NCBI RefSeq assembly: GCF_001399755.1
Contig: NZ_LJCP01000006.1
Coordinates: forward strand, 186,001-250,000
Reading direction: 5' to 3'
DNA from: Thiohalorhabdus denitrificans
Lineage (GTDB): Bacteria > Pseudomonadota > Gammaproteobacteria > Thiohalorhabdales > Thiohalorhabdaceae
Length of the DNA stretch: 64,000 bases
Shown: piece after piece, positions 19,264 to 27,445 of the stretch
Position numbering within the stretch: position 1 is the stretch's first letter
How the letters are laid out: every line of letters starts with the position of its first letter
Made by a program: the position numbers and the translations under genes
Notes under the pieces: generated by a model
The model's input: only the letters and a program-made list of their open reading frames with translations
Told to the model about the DNA's origin: nothing
Database searches by the model: none

Positions 19264-20136
19264 TCAGGCGGTGAGGTACTCCAGCACGATGCCGGCGAAC
19301 ACCGCCCCCCCGAGCCACTGGTTGTTCAGGAACGCCCGCAGGCACGGGCCGCGCGCGCGATCCCGGATCAGCCAGTGCTGGTAAAGCCCGAAGCCCACGG
19401 CGCCCAGCAGGCCCAGGGCGTACCAGACGCCGAAGCCCGCCAAATAGCCCACAACCCCCATCAGGGCGAGGGCGATCAACTGGTTCACCCCCACCGCCAC
19501 CCGGTCCCACCGCCCGAACAGGATGGCCGTGGAGCGCACGCCGATGGCCAGATCGTCGGGCCGATCCTCCATGGCGTACATGGTGTCGTAGGCCACCGTC
19601 CAGAAGATGTTGGCCGCCAGCAGGATCCAGGCCACCGCCGGAACCTGCCCCGATACGGCGGCGAAGCTCATGGGGATGCCCCAGCCGAAGGCCACGCCCA
19701 GGTAGGCCTGGGGCATGTGGGTGAAACGCTTGAAGAAGGGATAGGTGGCCGCCAGAACCACCGCCACCAGGGCCAGGTACAGGGTCAGGCGGTTGAGGAG
19801 CAGCACCAGCCCGAAGGCCACTAGGCACAGCGCCACGAACAGAGCGATGGCCTCCCCCGGACGCACCTCACCGCTGGCCAGGGGCCGCTCCGCGGTGCGC
19901 TGCACGTGGGGGTCGAAGTCGCGGTCGGCGTAGTCGTTGATCACGCAGCCCGCCGAGCGCATGAGCAGCGTGCCGACCACGAAGACGACGACGATCCAGG
20001 CCGGCGGGCTGCCCTCCCCCGCGATCCACAGCGCCCACAGGGTGGGCCACAGCAGCAGCAGGGTGCCGATGGGCCGGTGCAGCCGCATCAGGCGGGCGTA
20101 GGCCCCCAGCTTGGTGGTCAGGGCTGCGGCGGGCAT
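19264..20136 (-). CDS. ubiA: 4-hydroxybenzoate polyprenyltransferase
   Basis: An integral-membrane prenyltransferase that joins the polyprenyl tail to 4-hydroxybenzoate in ubiquinone synthesis. It has 290 aa. The N terminus [20 protein letters not shown] is typical. The first aspartate-rich motif is [18 protein letters not shown] (NDxxDxxxD). The second is [20 protein letters not shown] (DxxxxxxDD type). Multiple hydrophobic helices are present. The ATG at 20136 lies inside the end of ubiC (19-bp overlap), so the two are coupled. Confidence 0.96.
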   Translation of the reverse strand: MPAAALTTKLGAYARLMRLHRPIGTLLLLWPTLWALWIAGEGSPPAWIVVVFVVGTLLMRSAGCVINDYADRDFDPHVQRTAERPLASGEVRPGEAIALFVALCLVAFGLVLLLNRLTLYLALVAVVLAATYPFFKRFTHMPQAYLGVAFGWGIPMSFAAVSGQVPAVAWILLAANIFWTVAYDTMYAMEDRPDDLAIGVRSTAILFGRWDRVAVGVNQLIALALMGVVGYLAGFGVWYALGLLGAVGFGLYQHWLIRDRARGPCLRAFLNNQWLGGAVFAGIVLEYLTA

Positions 20137-20657
20137 AACGCCTCCATGGCCGGAAGGAAGACCTCCCCCACCAGCAGACGCTCGGCGCCCACCCGGTGCA
20201 GGGAGCGGCGCGCCCACAGGGTGGCCCCGTCGGCGTCGGACACCGGCGCGGCCTCCAGGGACAGGCGCTCGGCGTCGCTCCCGGGCTCGAACAATTGGTC
20301 GCCCAGGGGCTGCTCCCCCGGGTCGGGCAGGGCCTGGCCGGGGATCCAGCTGCGGGCGAACACCACCTCTCGGCCGCCGCACAGCAACCAGACCTCGCGC
20401 TGCAGCACGGGGCTGCCCGCGGACAGGCGGAGCAGATCCGCACCGGCCGGTGGAAGGGAGACGGTGACCCGCCGGTGGATGCGCAGTCCGAATTCCTGCG
20501 GGCAGGCCGCCCGCAGGGCCCCCGTCAGCGAACCGCCGCAGGCCAGCCAGGCCGCCAGGCCGGGGTCCGGCGCCCACGGCCCCCCCAGCACCGCGGGATC
20601 CCGCCAGGGTTCCCGGGCGGGGAAGAGGTCGTCTGCGGTGGGAAAGGGATCGTCCAT
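20118..20657 (-). CDS. ubiC: Chorismate pyruvate-lyase
   Basis: Converts chorismate to 4-hydroxybenzoate plus pyruvate, the first step of ubiquinone ring synthesis, feeding UbiA encoded next. It has 179 aa, normal for UbiC. Signature stretches are [20 protein letters not shown] and [20 protein letters not shown], then [20 protein letters not shown] near the C terminus. This family is weakly conserved; the adjacency to ubiA makes the call firm. It lies 58 bp after the 3' end of the interrupted comM. Confidence 0.93.
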   Translation of the reverse strand: MDDPFPTADDLFPAREPWRDPAVLGGPWAPDPGLAAWLACGGSLTGALRAACPQEFGLRIHRRVTVSLPPAGADLLRLSAGSPVLQREVWLLCGGREVVFARSWIPGQALPDPGEQPLGDQLFEPGSDAERLSLEAAPVSDADGATLWARRSLHRVGAERLLVGEVFLPAMEALCPPQP

Positions 20658-20715
20658 GATCGAGGGCTCTCGCCGGCGGTCGCAGGCGGGATTCTAGCGC
20701 AGCCGAGGATCGGCG

Positions 20716-21583
20716 TCAGGAGGCGGAATCCCCCGCATCGAGCCGGCGGTACTGCACCGCTTCGGCGATGTGGGCCCGGGCGATGCGGTCGGTGCCGGTT
20801 AGGTCGGCGATGGTGCGGGCCAGCTTGAGGATGCGGTGGTAGGCGCGGGCCGACAGGCCCAGGCGCTTGCTGGCGGTTTCCAGGAAGGCCAGACCGTCCG
20901 CGTCCGGCTGGCAGTGCTCCTCCACCCCCCGGGCGGTGAGCGCCGCCGCCGGAACCCCCAGCAGTTGCAGCTGGCGCTCCCGGGTGGCCTCCACCCGGGC
21001 CCGTACCGCGGCGCTGGGCTCCTCGCCGCCATTCCCCTGCCCGGGTCGCAGCTCCTCCACCGGCAGGGCCGGCACCTCCAGCTGCAGGTCGATGCGGTCC
21101 AGCAGGGGCCCGGACAGCTTGCCCCGGTAGCGCTGGATCTGGGCCGGGGTGCAGGCGCAGGCCTGGCGGGAATCGCCGAGGTGGCCGCACGGGCACGGGT
21201 TCATGGCGGCGAGCAGTTGGAAACGCGCCGGGAAGCGGGTGGTGGCGCGCGCCCGGGCGATGGTCACCTCCCCCGTCTCCAGGGGCTCGCGCAGGGCCTC
21301 CAGGGTGCGACGGTCGAATTCGGGAAGCTCGTCGAGGAACAGCACCCCCCGGTGGGCGCGGGTGATCTCCCCGGGCCGGGGCGGGCTGCCGCCGCCCACC
21401 AGCGCCGGCAGGGAGGCGGAATGGTGCGGATCCTGGAAGGGGGGATGGGGATCCAGGGCGGCCACGCGCTCGCCGCGCACGGACCGGATCCGGGCCACCT
21501 CCACCTGGGCGTCCCGGTCGAGGGGCGGCAGGATGCCGGGCAGGCAGCGGGCCAGCAAGGTCTTACCGGCCCCGGGCGGACCG
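20716..21583 (-). pseudogene. comM: comM (yifB) 3' part: C-terminal AAA+ segment, separated from its 5' part by an element
   Basis: Encodes the C-terminal 289 residues of ComM, the Mg-chelatase-like AAA+ helicase that extends heteroduplex joints during natural transformation. Visible are Walker A GPPGAGKTLLAR, Walker B GVLFLDELPEF, the zinc-like CPCGHLGDSRQACACT, and the sensor/lid region. The frame begins at the serine codon shared with the other half at 32387-33030. Joining the two at the GA core gives 1512 nt, exactly 504 codons including the stop, close to E. coli YifB. A TTG at 21591 could start an isolated C-terminal protein but lacks the N-terminal domain. Confidence 0.93.
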
Positions 21584-21600
21584 GACAGCAAGATAATGTG
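21580..21600. other. attL: left junction of the integrated element in comM
   Basis: comM homology ends at the dinucleotide GA (21584-21585); element sequence starts at 21586 (CAGCAAGATAATG). The same GA occurs at the right junction (32387-32388). A 2-bp shared core is what serine integrases need. The integrase gene starts 62 bp inside. Confidence 0.8.
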
Positions 21601-21647
21601 TCCCTTTTAAGTTACTCTGACAACTTCCCTTGTAACCGGGAGGCCCT

Positions 21648-23387
21648 ATGCCCAAAGCCTACTCCTACGTCCGCTTTTCGCACCCAGACCAAGCACGTGG
21701 CGACTCCCAGCGCCGCCAAGTGGAAGCGGCCCGCCAGTGGGCCGAACGCAACGGCTACGAATTCGATGAAAGCAATACCCTAGCGGACCACGGGGTCAGC
21801 GCCTACCACGGAGACAACCTAACCGAGGGGTCGCTCGGGGCATTCATTCAGGCCGTACAGGACGGCCATATCCCCCCGGGTTCTGTCCTCGTCGTCGAGA
21901 GCCTCGACCGCATCAGTCGGGAGCAGATCCACGCGACCCTAAGCCGGTTCATGGACCTTCTCGCCCGGGGGATCGAGATCGTCACCCTGACTGACAATAA
22001 GCACTACACCACCCAGAGCTTGAACGATCTGGCCGACCTCATGACTTCCCTTGTGGTTATGGCCCGGGCTTACGAGGAGTCGGCAACCAAAGCCCAGCGG
22101 TTGGCAGCCTCTTGGGAAGAAAAGCGCCGAAAAGCCCGTGAGGGGGAGGAAAAGGCGACAGCCCAGTGCCCGGCTTGGCTACGCCTTTCCGAAGACCGGA
22201 AGGCCTTTGAGGTAATAGAGGACCGAGCCGAGGTCGTGCGCCGCATTTTCCAGTTATCCAGTGATGGAGAGGGAAACAAAAGGATCGCGAAAATTCTCAA
22301 CGAGGAAGGGGTCCCTGCCTTCCGATCAAAGAACGGCTGGCAACCCTCCTACATTCAAAAGATCCTCCAGTCTGAGGCCGTGTTTGGCCGCTACCAGCCC
22401 TGCACAAGCCCAGGAGGCAGGGGGAAGCCCCAGCCGGACGGCGATCCCATCGACGGTTACTACCCCGCCGTAGTCGATGAAGCCACTTTCTACGCGGCCA
22501 AAGTTGCACGGGAACGCCGTAAAGTTGCCCGGGCCGGGGGCCGACCCAACAAAGAGGTCACAAACATTCTCCGGGGCCTCGTCGCCTGCGGTCGTTGCGG
22601 GGAATCGATGCATTACCTTTGGAAAGGTGACAGTGAGATAGACCGGGCGATCTATCAGTGTGGCGGGTACTTGCGAGGTTCTGGATGTGACCACTCCTAC
22701 ACATACCCCTACGACCCCGTTATCCAGGAGGTCTCGTTTTCCGAACAAGCCAGCAGGGCCATGTTCGAAGATGAACGAAGAGCCGAGGCGGAGCGGTCGG
22801 AAGCCGAAGCAGACCGGTTATCGGAAGAGATAACCCGCAAGAGTCGGGCCCTTGACCGCCTCCTTGAGATGTTCGGTGACGAGGAACCAACCAGGGAGAT
22901 CCAGGACCGCGTTAAAGTCCTATCCACTGAGTTGGACGATCTTCGGAATCAGCATCAGCGGGCTAAGGAACACGCTAAAGGACTGCGGGCTAACGATCTG
23001 ATTGAGGAGGTGGAGGAGGGGCGAGAGCCGAAATCAGGACCCGCACAAGCTGGCCCGGATAACCGCATGGCGCAGCGCGTGCGCGAAGTGGTCAGGAAAG
23101 TGGTCTTTTTGGAGGGGACTATATCCATCCACTTTCACCATGGCATTCCCTCCGAGTTGGGCGAGATCCGCAAGCCGCTCGGGCCGCACAACAAGATCCT
23201 GACCCAGGCCGAGGAGGAGGAGCTCGCGCAGCTCCGGCGAGAGCAATTTCTGCCTCTCAATGAACTCCAGGACGAGGCCCGGCGCCGGTTCAACAAGGAG
23301 CTTTCGACCAGCGCCATGCACAGGGCCATGAAACGGCACGGGCTCGGTAACCTGTACCGGCTTCGCAGAGGTGAGGGAATAGGATAA
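21648..23387 (+). CDS. Large serine recombinase (integrase/excisionase)
   Basis: Catalyses site-specific integration and excision at the comM attachment site. It has 579 aa. The resolvase domain begins AYSYVRFSHPDQARGDSQRR with catalytic Ser11 and continues with VVESLDRISRE. The recombinase domain holds GNKRIAKILNEEGVPAFR and WQPSYIQKILQSEAVFGRY. The zinc ribbon has CGRCGESM (from about residue 313) and later cysteines in QCGGYLRGSGCDH. A long charged coiled coil (about 375-455) and a C-terminal DNA-binding tail follow. The start ATG 21648 has GGGAGG upstream. It lies next to attL, the standard position. No separate recombination directionality factor is recognised. Confidence 0.96.
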   Translation: MPKAYSYVRFSHPDQARGDSQRRQVEAARQWAERNGYEFDESNTLADHGVSAYHGDNLTEGSLGAFIQAVQDGHIPPGSVLVVESLDRISREQIHATLSRFMDLLARGIEIVTLTDNKHYTTQSLNDLADLMTSLVVMARAYEESATKAQRLAASWEEKRRKAREGEEKATAQCPAWLRLSEDRKAFEVIEDRAEVVRRIFQLSSDGEGNKRIAKILNEEGVPAFRSKNGWQPSYIQKILQSEAVFGRYQPCTSPGGRGKPQPDGDPIDGYYPAVVDEATFYAAKVARERRKVARAGGRPNKEVTNILRGLVACGRCGESMHYLWKGDSEIDRAIYQCGGYLRGSGCDHSYTYPYDPVIQEVSFSEQASRAMFEDERRAEAERSEAEADRLSEEITRKSRALDRLLEMFGDEEPTREIQDRVKVLSTELDDLRNQHQRAKEHAKGLRANDLIEEVEEGREPKSGPAQAGPDNRMAQRVREVVRKVVFLEGTISIHFHHGIPSELGEIRKPLGPHNKILTQAEEEELAQLRREQFLPLNELQDEARRRFNKELSTSAMHRAMKRHGLGNLYRLRRGEGIG

Positions 23388-23448
23388 GCTCGAATTCCTC
23401 TGCACCAGTTTCGGCGGCGACCTTGAATCCCCTTTGTTTCGCCGCCGG

Positions 23449-23473
23449 GCCCCGCCTTCGGGCGGGGCTTTTT
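23449..23473 (+). terminator. Terminator after the recombinase gene
   Basis: Stem GCCCCGCC / GGCGGGGC with loop TTCG and a T5 tail. An upstream inverted repeat CGGCGGCGA (23412-23420) / TCGCCGCCG (23440-23448) abuts it. Confidence 0.92.
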
Positions 23474-23496
23474 AGTTTCTGCCTCAGGAGTAGGTT

Positions 23497-24159
23497 ATGG
23501 CTTTATGGGAAGTCAGGGCCCGGTCCGCTGAACTGCTGTCGGGCCCCTTTTCCGAATACGACAGGCTTATCCAGGAATGCTTCGAGGTTATCGCCGAGTG
23601 CATCGACCTGTGCAGCCACCGCCGGGACCAAGCGTATTTTCTGGCGACGGGTCTGGCTTTGACCAAGGCCCGCCGGTTCGCTTTAGGGTCTTACTCCTTG
23701 ATGTTGGACGGCCTTGGCCAGGAGGGCGGCGCCCTCCTCAGGCCGCTCATCGAGTACTACGAGCTTCTGACCTTTGTCCGCATGTTCCCCCATCGCGCCC
23801 AGGAGGTGATCGACAACCGGCAGCCTTCTGCGGGGAAGGTGGCTCAGGAAATTGAAGGCCGATGGAAGGGCTTGCGGGAGTATCTGAATGATCATGCCTC
23901 CCATGGATCGTTTTCCGATCATTCCACAGGCCACCTGTACCGGGCGGATGGCTCCCTCGCTTCCGGCGAAAACGTTGGCGAGGAGACTCTTGGAACCAAC
24001 ATGTCCGTTTTCTACGCCGTCTCCTGGTTGGTCGCGGCGGAGGGTGTCCATAACCTCTCAGAAGGCGAAGCTGGATTGGTGAACGATCAAGCCTGGAAGC
24101 TCGAAAGCCTTAAAGCGGAGAGCTACCAAGTTTTTGACTTCGAGAAGGGCCGGACTTAA
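23497..24159 (+). CDS. Uncharacterised protein resembling DUF5677 family
   Basis: A soluble, mostly helical protein of 220 aa. The stretch GLGQEGGALLRPLIEYYELL resembles the helix of DUF5677/HEPN-like proteins with a conserved Arg and Glu, but this is a weak match by eye. There is no signal peptide or membrane segment. A good ribosome site (CAGGAGTAGGTT) precedes ATG 23497. It follows the recombinase terminator, so it is a separate transcript. An AACCCAATTTTGGGTT hairpin lies right after its stop. Function unknown; HEPN-like proteins can be RNA-directed toxins, but no catalytic RxxxxH was identified. Confidence 0.6.
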   Translation: MALWEVRARSAELLSGPFSEYDRLIQECFEVIAECIDLCSHRRDQAYFLATGLALTKARRFALGSYSLMLDGLGQEGGALLRPLIEYYELLTFVRMFPHRAQEVIDNRQPSAGKVAQEIEGRWKGLREYLNDHASHGSFSDHSTGHLYRADGSLASGENVGEETLGTNMSVFYAVSWLVAAEGVHNLSEGEAGLVNDQAWKLESLKAESYQVFDFEKGRT

Positions 24160-24478
24160 AACCCAATTTTGGGTTCGTATATGGGTAGCAATTACCCGGT
24201 AGCCCAAGGACTATACCCCCCCCTCCCAAATAGGCGTTTTTCCGGTAATTTGGGGATTGTCGACCCCCGTCCCTCAAAGGAGGTTGCCTTGGGCAATATT
24301 TTGGACGGGGGGCGCCGAGCCGGTTAGTTGCTGGTCTAGAAACCGGGCTGAATGGCCCCCCAGCAAGGCCCGGAGAGGCCACCCAAGGCCGGCACGGGCA
24401 ATGCGGGTAATAGCTGACACCGACCAACAGAAGGGGCCTATGTTGGCTCGTTAACGTCGGTCGCCCCCGTAACCCACG
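24160..24478. other. Non-coding 0.3-kb region inside the element
   Basis: Lies between the 3' ends of two genes facing each other. It starts with the hairpin AACCCAATTTTGGGTT. It holds AAAGGAGGTTGCC before a TTG that opens a 12-codon frame ending TAG, an unusually perfect Shine-Dalgarno for so short a frame. Otherwise G/C-tract rich; no gene is supported. Confidence 0.4.
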
Positions 24479-24505
24479 GCCCCGCCGGATTCGGCGGGGC
24501 TTTTT
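24479..24505 (+). terminator. Terminator facing the minus-strand cassette
   Basis: Stem GCCCCGCCG (24479-24487) / CGGCGGGGC (24492-24500), loop GATT, T5 tail. The orientation stops rightward transcripts; the T run overlaps the stop codon of the minus-strand lipoprotein gene. Confidence 0.9.
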
Positions 24506-24992
24506 ACTCGATGCCGTACTTTTCCTTGAGCCTAGCCCTTAACTTCTTGGCGTCGTAGGTGAACACATCCTCGGGTTTTTCCTGAAAGCAGACGATGATC
24601 TGCTCAGTACCCGGTTTGGTTACCGGGATCGTATTGCCGCCTTGGGTCGTAGTGGTGGCGTTCCCATAAACCGTATTCCCGGTTTGCTGGGCGTTAAAGT
24701 TGGTGGTGCTCGTTTGCGGGGTGGTTATGGTGCCCCGGGTGGTGGTCTTGTCGGAGCGGGCAATTGCGAAGTAGTTGAAGCCCTTTTCCAAGGTCAGCTC
24801 GGCCGACCTCAGCAGAGTAAAGTCCTGAGCTCGTTGGCGGGACGTATAGCCGTTCCCGTTGAAGTGAACTCGGAACATGTTGTCTTTGAGCTGCGTGGTT
24901 GAGTAGCCGCCCGTAAAGCCTTTCTCTTGGTAGGCCGTGGCGCATCCAGCCAGGATAAGCGCTGTTGCGCCAGCTAGTAGAATTCCTCGCAT
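24504..24992 (-). CDS. Small lipoprotein of the CC0125/CC1285 type
   Basis: A predicted lipoprotein of 162 aa. From ATG 24992 the N terminus MRGILLAGATALILAGCATA is a signal peptide with lipobox LAGC, and GGAGGAGCC lies just before the start. The mature part has GFTGGYSTTQLKDNMFRVHF and GYTSRQRAQDFTLLRSAELT, the pattern of CC0125/CC1285-type lipoproteins found widely in proteobacteria. A Thr/Gln/Asn-rich low-complexity middle follows, then a short folded C terminus. It is the last gene of a minus-strand run. The role is unknown; it probably sits in the outer membrane. Confidence 0.75.
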   Translation of the reverse strand: MRGILLAGATALILAGCATAYQEKGFTGGYSTTQLKDNMFRVHFNGNGYTSRQRAQDFTLLRSAELTLEKGFNYFAIARSDKTTTRGTITTPQTSTTNFNAQQTGNTVYGNATTTTQGGNTIPVTKPGTEQIIVCFQEKPEDVFTYDAKKLRARLKEKYGIE

Positions 24993-25014
24993 TGGCTCCT
25001 CCCCAAATTTGCCG

Positions 25015-25320
25015 CTAAATGCCAAGCAAGAACTTAGCGTAGGCGCTGACTACCCCGCCTACGATGAACCCGATAATGGTCCCCGCGATCATCCGCCGGT
25101 TCCGGCGGCGCTCAATTTCCGCTTGAGCATAGGACCGTCGAACCGGGTCGCTTTCCTTGTTGGTGTCCAGACGAGCGTACAGGTCCCCCAAGGGTACGAT
25201 CCGAATCCGGTAAGCGTACTGAGCAAAGCTTCGGGAGCCACCCAGCCAGTTGTCCCCTTTGTGCTTGTCCTTGCCCCAGCGGTGACGACACCAGTCTCTA
25301 GCCCATTCCCAGGCTCCCAT
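25015..25320 (-). CDS. Hypothetical protein with C-terminal membrane anchor
   Basis: A 101-aa protein. The N-terminal half is basic and aromatic (WEWARDWCRHRWGKDKHKGD), and the middle is a charged helix (QAEIERRRNRRM). The C-terminal IAGTIIGFIVGGVVSAYAKF is one transmembrane helix with glycine-zipper spacing. Not recognised as a family. It lies between the coiled-coil membrane protein and the lipoprotein, all on the minus strand with short gaps. Confidence 0.6.
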   Translation of the reverse strand: MGAWEWARDWCRHRWGKDKHKGDNWLGGSRSFAQYAYRIRIVPLGDLYARLDTNKESDPVRRSYAQAEIERRRNRRMIAGTIIGFIVGGVVSAYAKFLLGI

Positions 25321-25334
25321 ATGCCCTCTCAGCT

Positions 25335-25589
25335 TTATCCGTTAGGGTCATCAATATCGGTTCTAGGTAGGTGTTTTTCTTCCCAGGCGCGCTTCCAGTT
25401 GTGAACTTCTTCTCGGACGTCGGCAACTTGGTCGGTGAGGTCGTCGACCTCCGCCTCTTGCCTTTGTGTATCCACTGTTAACTTAGCTAGAAACGTGTTG
25501 GTTGCGGAAAGCTGGATGATCACAATTAAAACGAGTATCCCGACCCCTATCACAACCCAAAAAAGTGGCGAAAATTCCGATAATCCCAT
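25335..25589 (-). CDS. Hypothetical small membrane protein with coiled coil
   Basis: 84 aa. The N-terminal transmembrane helix FWVVIGVGILVLIVIIQLSA is followed by a heptad-rich acidic segment (TQRQEAEVDDLTDQVADVRE) and a polar tail. The layout is that of a single-pass anchor with a soluble coiled coil, as in spanin-like or division-associated proteins, but no homology is evident. It shares strand and close spacing with its neighbours. Confidence 0.6.
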   Translation of the reverse strand: MGLSEFSPLFWVVIGVGILVLIVIIQLSATNTFLAKLTVDTQRQEAEVDDLTDQVADVREEVHNWKRAWEEKHLPRTDIDDPNG

Positions 25590-25620
25590 GACCTATCCCT
25601 AGTCGTTTGCTGATTTTCGG

Positions 25621-26307
25621 TTACGGTAAACCTTCGCAAACCACTCCGTCCCCGTCACCGTCCAAACGGTGGGGGTCGCCGGGCTTATGGCTCTCATAGA
25701 ACTCCTGCGCGGCCCGTTGGGTGTCGAAGTCCGAGCAGTCCCGGTCCCGGCTCCCCGACGAACTCCCCCGACTTGCACCATTCCGCCATTGCCAGGGTGG
25801 GACAGGGTTTGAGGCGGCCCATAGGCCCCGCCCCTCCTCCCGGGCTTCCGCTTCCAAGTCAGGGAGCCTGGAGCCGGGTTCTAGGTAATGGTCATAGGCC
25901 CACGCGTGGCCTTGCTGCACCAGCCATGCGTTAATGTCCCGACCCTGGTGGTACACCCTCCCGATAAGCCGACCGTGACTACCCCTACCGTCCGTCTCGA
26001 TCCGGACTGTCTCACCTAGGACCAGCCGACGGACTGCTTGGCCGGCTTCATCGCCGTGAGGCTGTCCGGATTCCGGGGTGTCGATTCCTCCCAGGCGCAC
26101 TACCCTCTCGCCAAGCTCGATGGTGTCACCATCCCGGACGTGGGTAACTTCAGCCTCAAAATCCGCAGAGGCCGAACCTGTCAATAGGCAGCCGACAATC
26201 AGAAGAAAACCAACGATGTAATTGGGAGCCCGTTGTGGTTGGCTCTCAGTAACCTCCTCAGTCCTTCTCGCAGGTCTCCTTATTCTTTTCCAGGAAAGCG
26301 TGGGCAC
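25621..26307 (-). CDS. Secreted thermonuclease-like protein with C-terminal excalibur domain
   Basis: A probable exported staphylococcal-nuclease-fold enzyme of 228 aa. The hydrophobic signal is [19 protein letters not shown] (about residues 29-48). The SNc domain starts [14 protein letters not shown] and continues [14 protein letters not shown], then [20 protein letters not shown] and HAWAYDHYL; the Arg/Glu catalytic positions appear conserved. The C-terminal [20 protein letters not shown] and [18 protein letters not shown] form an excalibur calcium-binding module (DxDxDGxxCE). The GTG at 26307 lacks a strong ribosome site, so the true start may be internal. Could degrade extracellular or incoming DNA. 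Confidence 0.85.
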   Translation of the reverse strand: MPTLSWKRIRRPARRTEEVTESQPQRAPNYIVGFLLIVGCLLTGSASADFEAEVTHVRDGDTIELGERVVRLGGIDTPESGQPHGDEAGQAVRRLVLGETVRIETDGRGSHGRLIGRVYHQGRDINAWLVQQGHAWAYDHYLEPGSRLPDLEAEAREEGRGLWAASNPVPPWQWRNGASRGSSSGSRDRDCSDFDTQRAAQEFYESHKPGDPHRLDGDGDGVVCEGLP

Positions 26308-26320
26308 AGGTGTATCCCGC

Positions 26321-26590
26321 TTATTTTAAAAACAAAGGTAACGACATAAGAATAAGGAAAACGATGAATATCTTGACTCGGGAGGTATCTGCAATATCGT
26401 CTTCAAGTTGTTCTGGGTTACCGATACTAAGGAAAAAGGCAACAAGGGAGGGAAGCAGCAAAGAAAATGCGCCCATCTTTAGCCCCATGTAGAGGTTCTT
26501 TAATGGGACATTTTCTTCGCTGTTTATCCAAAACATGCCCCCTATTAAGCTAATAAAGAGAGCAGCAAGACCGAGATCTTTGTTATTCAT
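26321..26590 (-). CDS. Hypothetical AT-rich small membrane protein
   Basis: 89 aa with about three hydrophobic stretches: [34 protein letters not shown] and [16 protein letters not shown]. The middle is polar and acidic. Base composition is clearly AT-richer than the flanking chromosome, pointing to foreign origin. No family recognised. It sits 13 bp from the nuclease gene and 6 bp from the next upstream gene. Confidence 0.6.
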   Translation of the reverse strand: MNNKDLGLAALFISLIGGMFWINSEENVPLKNLYMGLKMGAFSLLLPSLVAFFLSIGNPEQLEDDIADTSRVKIFIVFLILMSLPLFLK

Positions 26591-26596
26591 TGGTAT

Positions 26597-26872
26597 CTAG
26601 GCAGGAGGTTCAAGCCCGAGGGCTAGAAACATTAGGGCAATTAGGACCGCGGCCCCCACGAGCAAACGGAAACGGGCCTTATAGTGATCAAAATTTTTCA
26701 ATAAAAACTGCGGGCTGTACACCAAGATACCGCCGAGAGCAAAAGACCCCATTACTGAGCCAAGGCCTTGTCCCAGAGCACTTTCCAGGGGAAGTGCTTT
26801 CAGGACCATATATCCCAAAGAGGTTAGCGCCCATAGGGTTGCTGCCCCGAGCCAAAAGCGGGATTGCTCCAT
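26597..26872 (-). CDS. Hypothetical three-helix membrane protein
   Basis: 91 aa from ATG 26872 (MEQSRFWLGAATLWAL); GGAAGAG lies a few bases upstream, and a longer in-frame start at 26917 is less likely. Three hydrophobic segments are seen: the N-terminal one, SVMGSFALGGILVY, and LLVGAAVLIALMFLALGL. Not recognised. It appears to be the first of the tightly spaced membrane genes in the minus-strand run 24504-26872. Confidence 0.6.
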   Translation of the reverse strand: MEQSRFWLGAATLWALTSLGYMVLKALPLESALGQGLGSVMGSFALGGILVYSPQFLLKNFDHYKARFRLLVGAAVLIALMFLALGLEPPA

Positions 26873-27060
26873 AGTTCTCTTCCTTGCCCTCAAGTTGAAA
26901 TAGGCGTGGACAGTCACAACGATGCCGCAACTAAAGTGGACAAAATACCTTTAGAGGTCAACCTCGGGGGGCGGAAGCAAGAGGCTTTACAAAATAGACT
27001 AATAACCTCTTTTTGCGGTGCGAACCTCCGAGGTTTCTTGGCGGGGTGGGCTTCTCCACC

Positions 27061-27279
27061 CTAAGGCTCGCCCCTAGCTTGTAGTTCCGCCTCAATCTCC
27101 TCCAGTTCCCCTTCGGTCAGTTGGGCACTGATGTTGGCATCAAAGCCTAATTCTTCCAGGTCGGTTGGGGCTCCATCCTCAGCAATCTCTTCCATTCGGA
27201 AGGCGTTCTCCCGTTCCGCCTTAAGTTGGTTGGCCCTCCGATGAAGTTCGGCGGTCGGCTTGTCTGTGTAGCACATCAT
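27061..27279 (-). CDS. Hypothetical small acidic helical protein
   Basis: 72 aa, soluble and strongly acidic, with helical heptad-like stretches ELHRRANQLKAERENAFRME and LTEGELEEIEAELQARG. No cysteine pairs or known motif. It is divergent from the replication initiator gene 167 bp away, a position often used by small regulators of replication, but there is no sequence evidence for that role. Confidence 0.5.
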   Translation of the reverse strand: MMCYTDKPTAELHRRANQLKAERENAFRMEEIAEDGAPTDLEELGFDANISAQLTEGELEEIEAELQARGEP

Positions 27280-27369
27280 TCTTGCCCCCCGAGGCTATGG
27301 CGGCGGTGGAATTCCGCCCTAGGTGTGGATCTCGGTTGCTTAACTCGGAAGTTTCTCGCAGCTCAGACT

Positions 27370-27441
27370 CTGACCTGAACCCAAAAAAAGAGCCCGGCGG
27401 GGTTGGTTTGGCGGCCACCCACCGGGCTTCACCCAGGTCAG
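27370..27441 (+). promoter_or_regulatory. Nested hairpin in the leader of the replication gene
   Basis: The outer helix is CTGACCTG (27370-27377) with CAGGTCAG (27434-27441). The inner helix is AGCCCGG (27391-27397) with CCGGGCT (27422-27428). Only 4 nt separate the structure from the rep ATG, and the only Shine-Dalgarno-like AGG (27435-27437) is inside the outer helix. Folding should therefore mask the ribosome site: a candidate translational or antisense control of rep. Confidence 0.6.
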
Positions 27442-27445
27442 ATCT

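Noticed and set aside
20716-21591. A separate, functional short AAA+ gene starting at TTG 21591
   Set aside because: The N-terminal ComM half exists 10.8 kb away and joins in frame, so this is a split gene.
24110-24427. Minus-strand frame of 105 codons after the DUF5677-like gene
   Set aside because: Overlaps that gene's end, contains the hairpin, and shows no folded-protein pattern or ribosome site.
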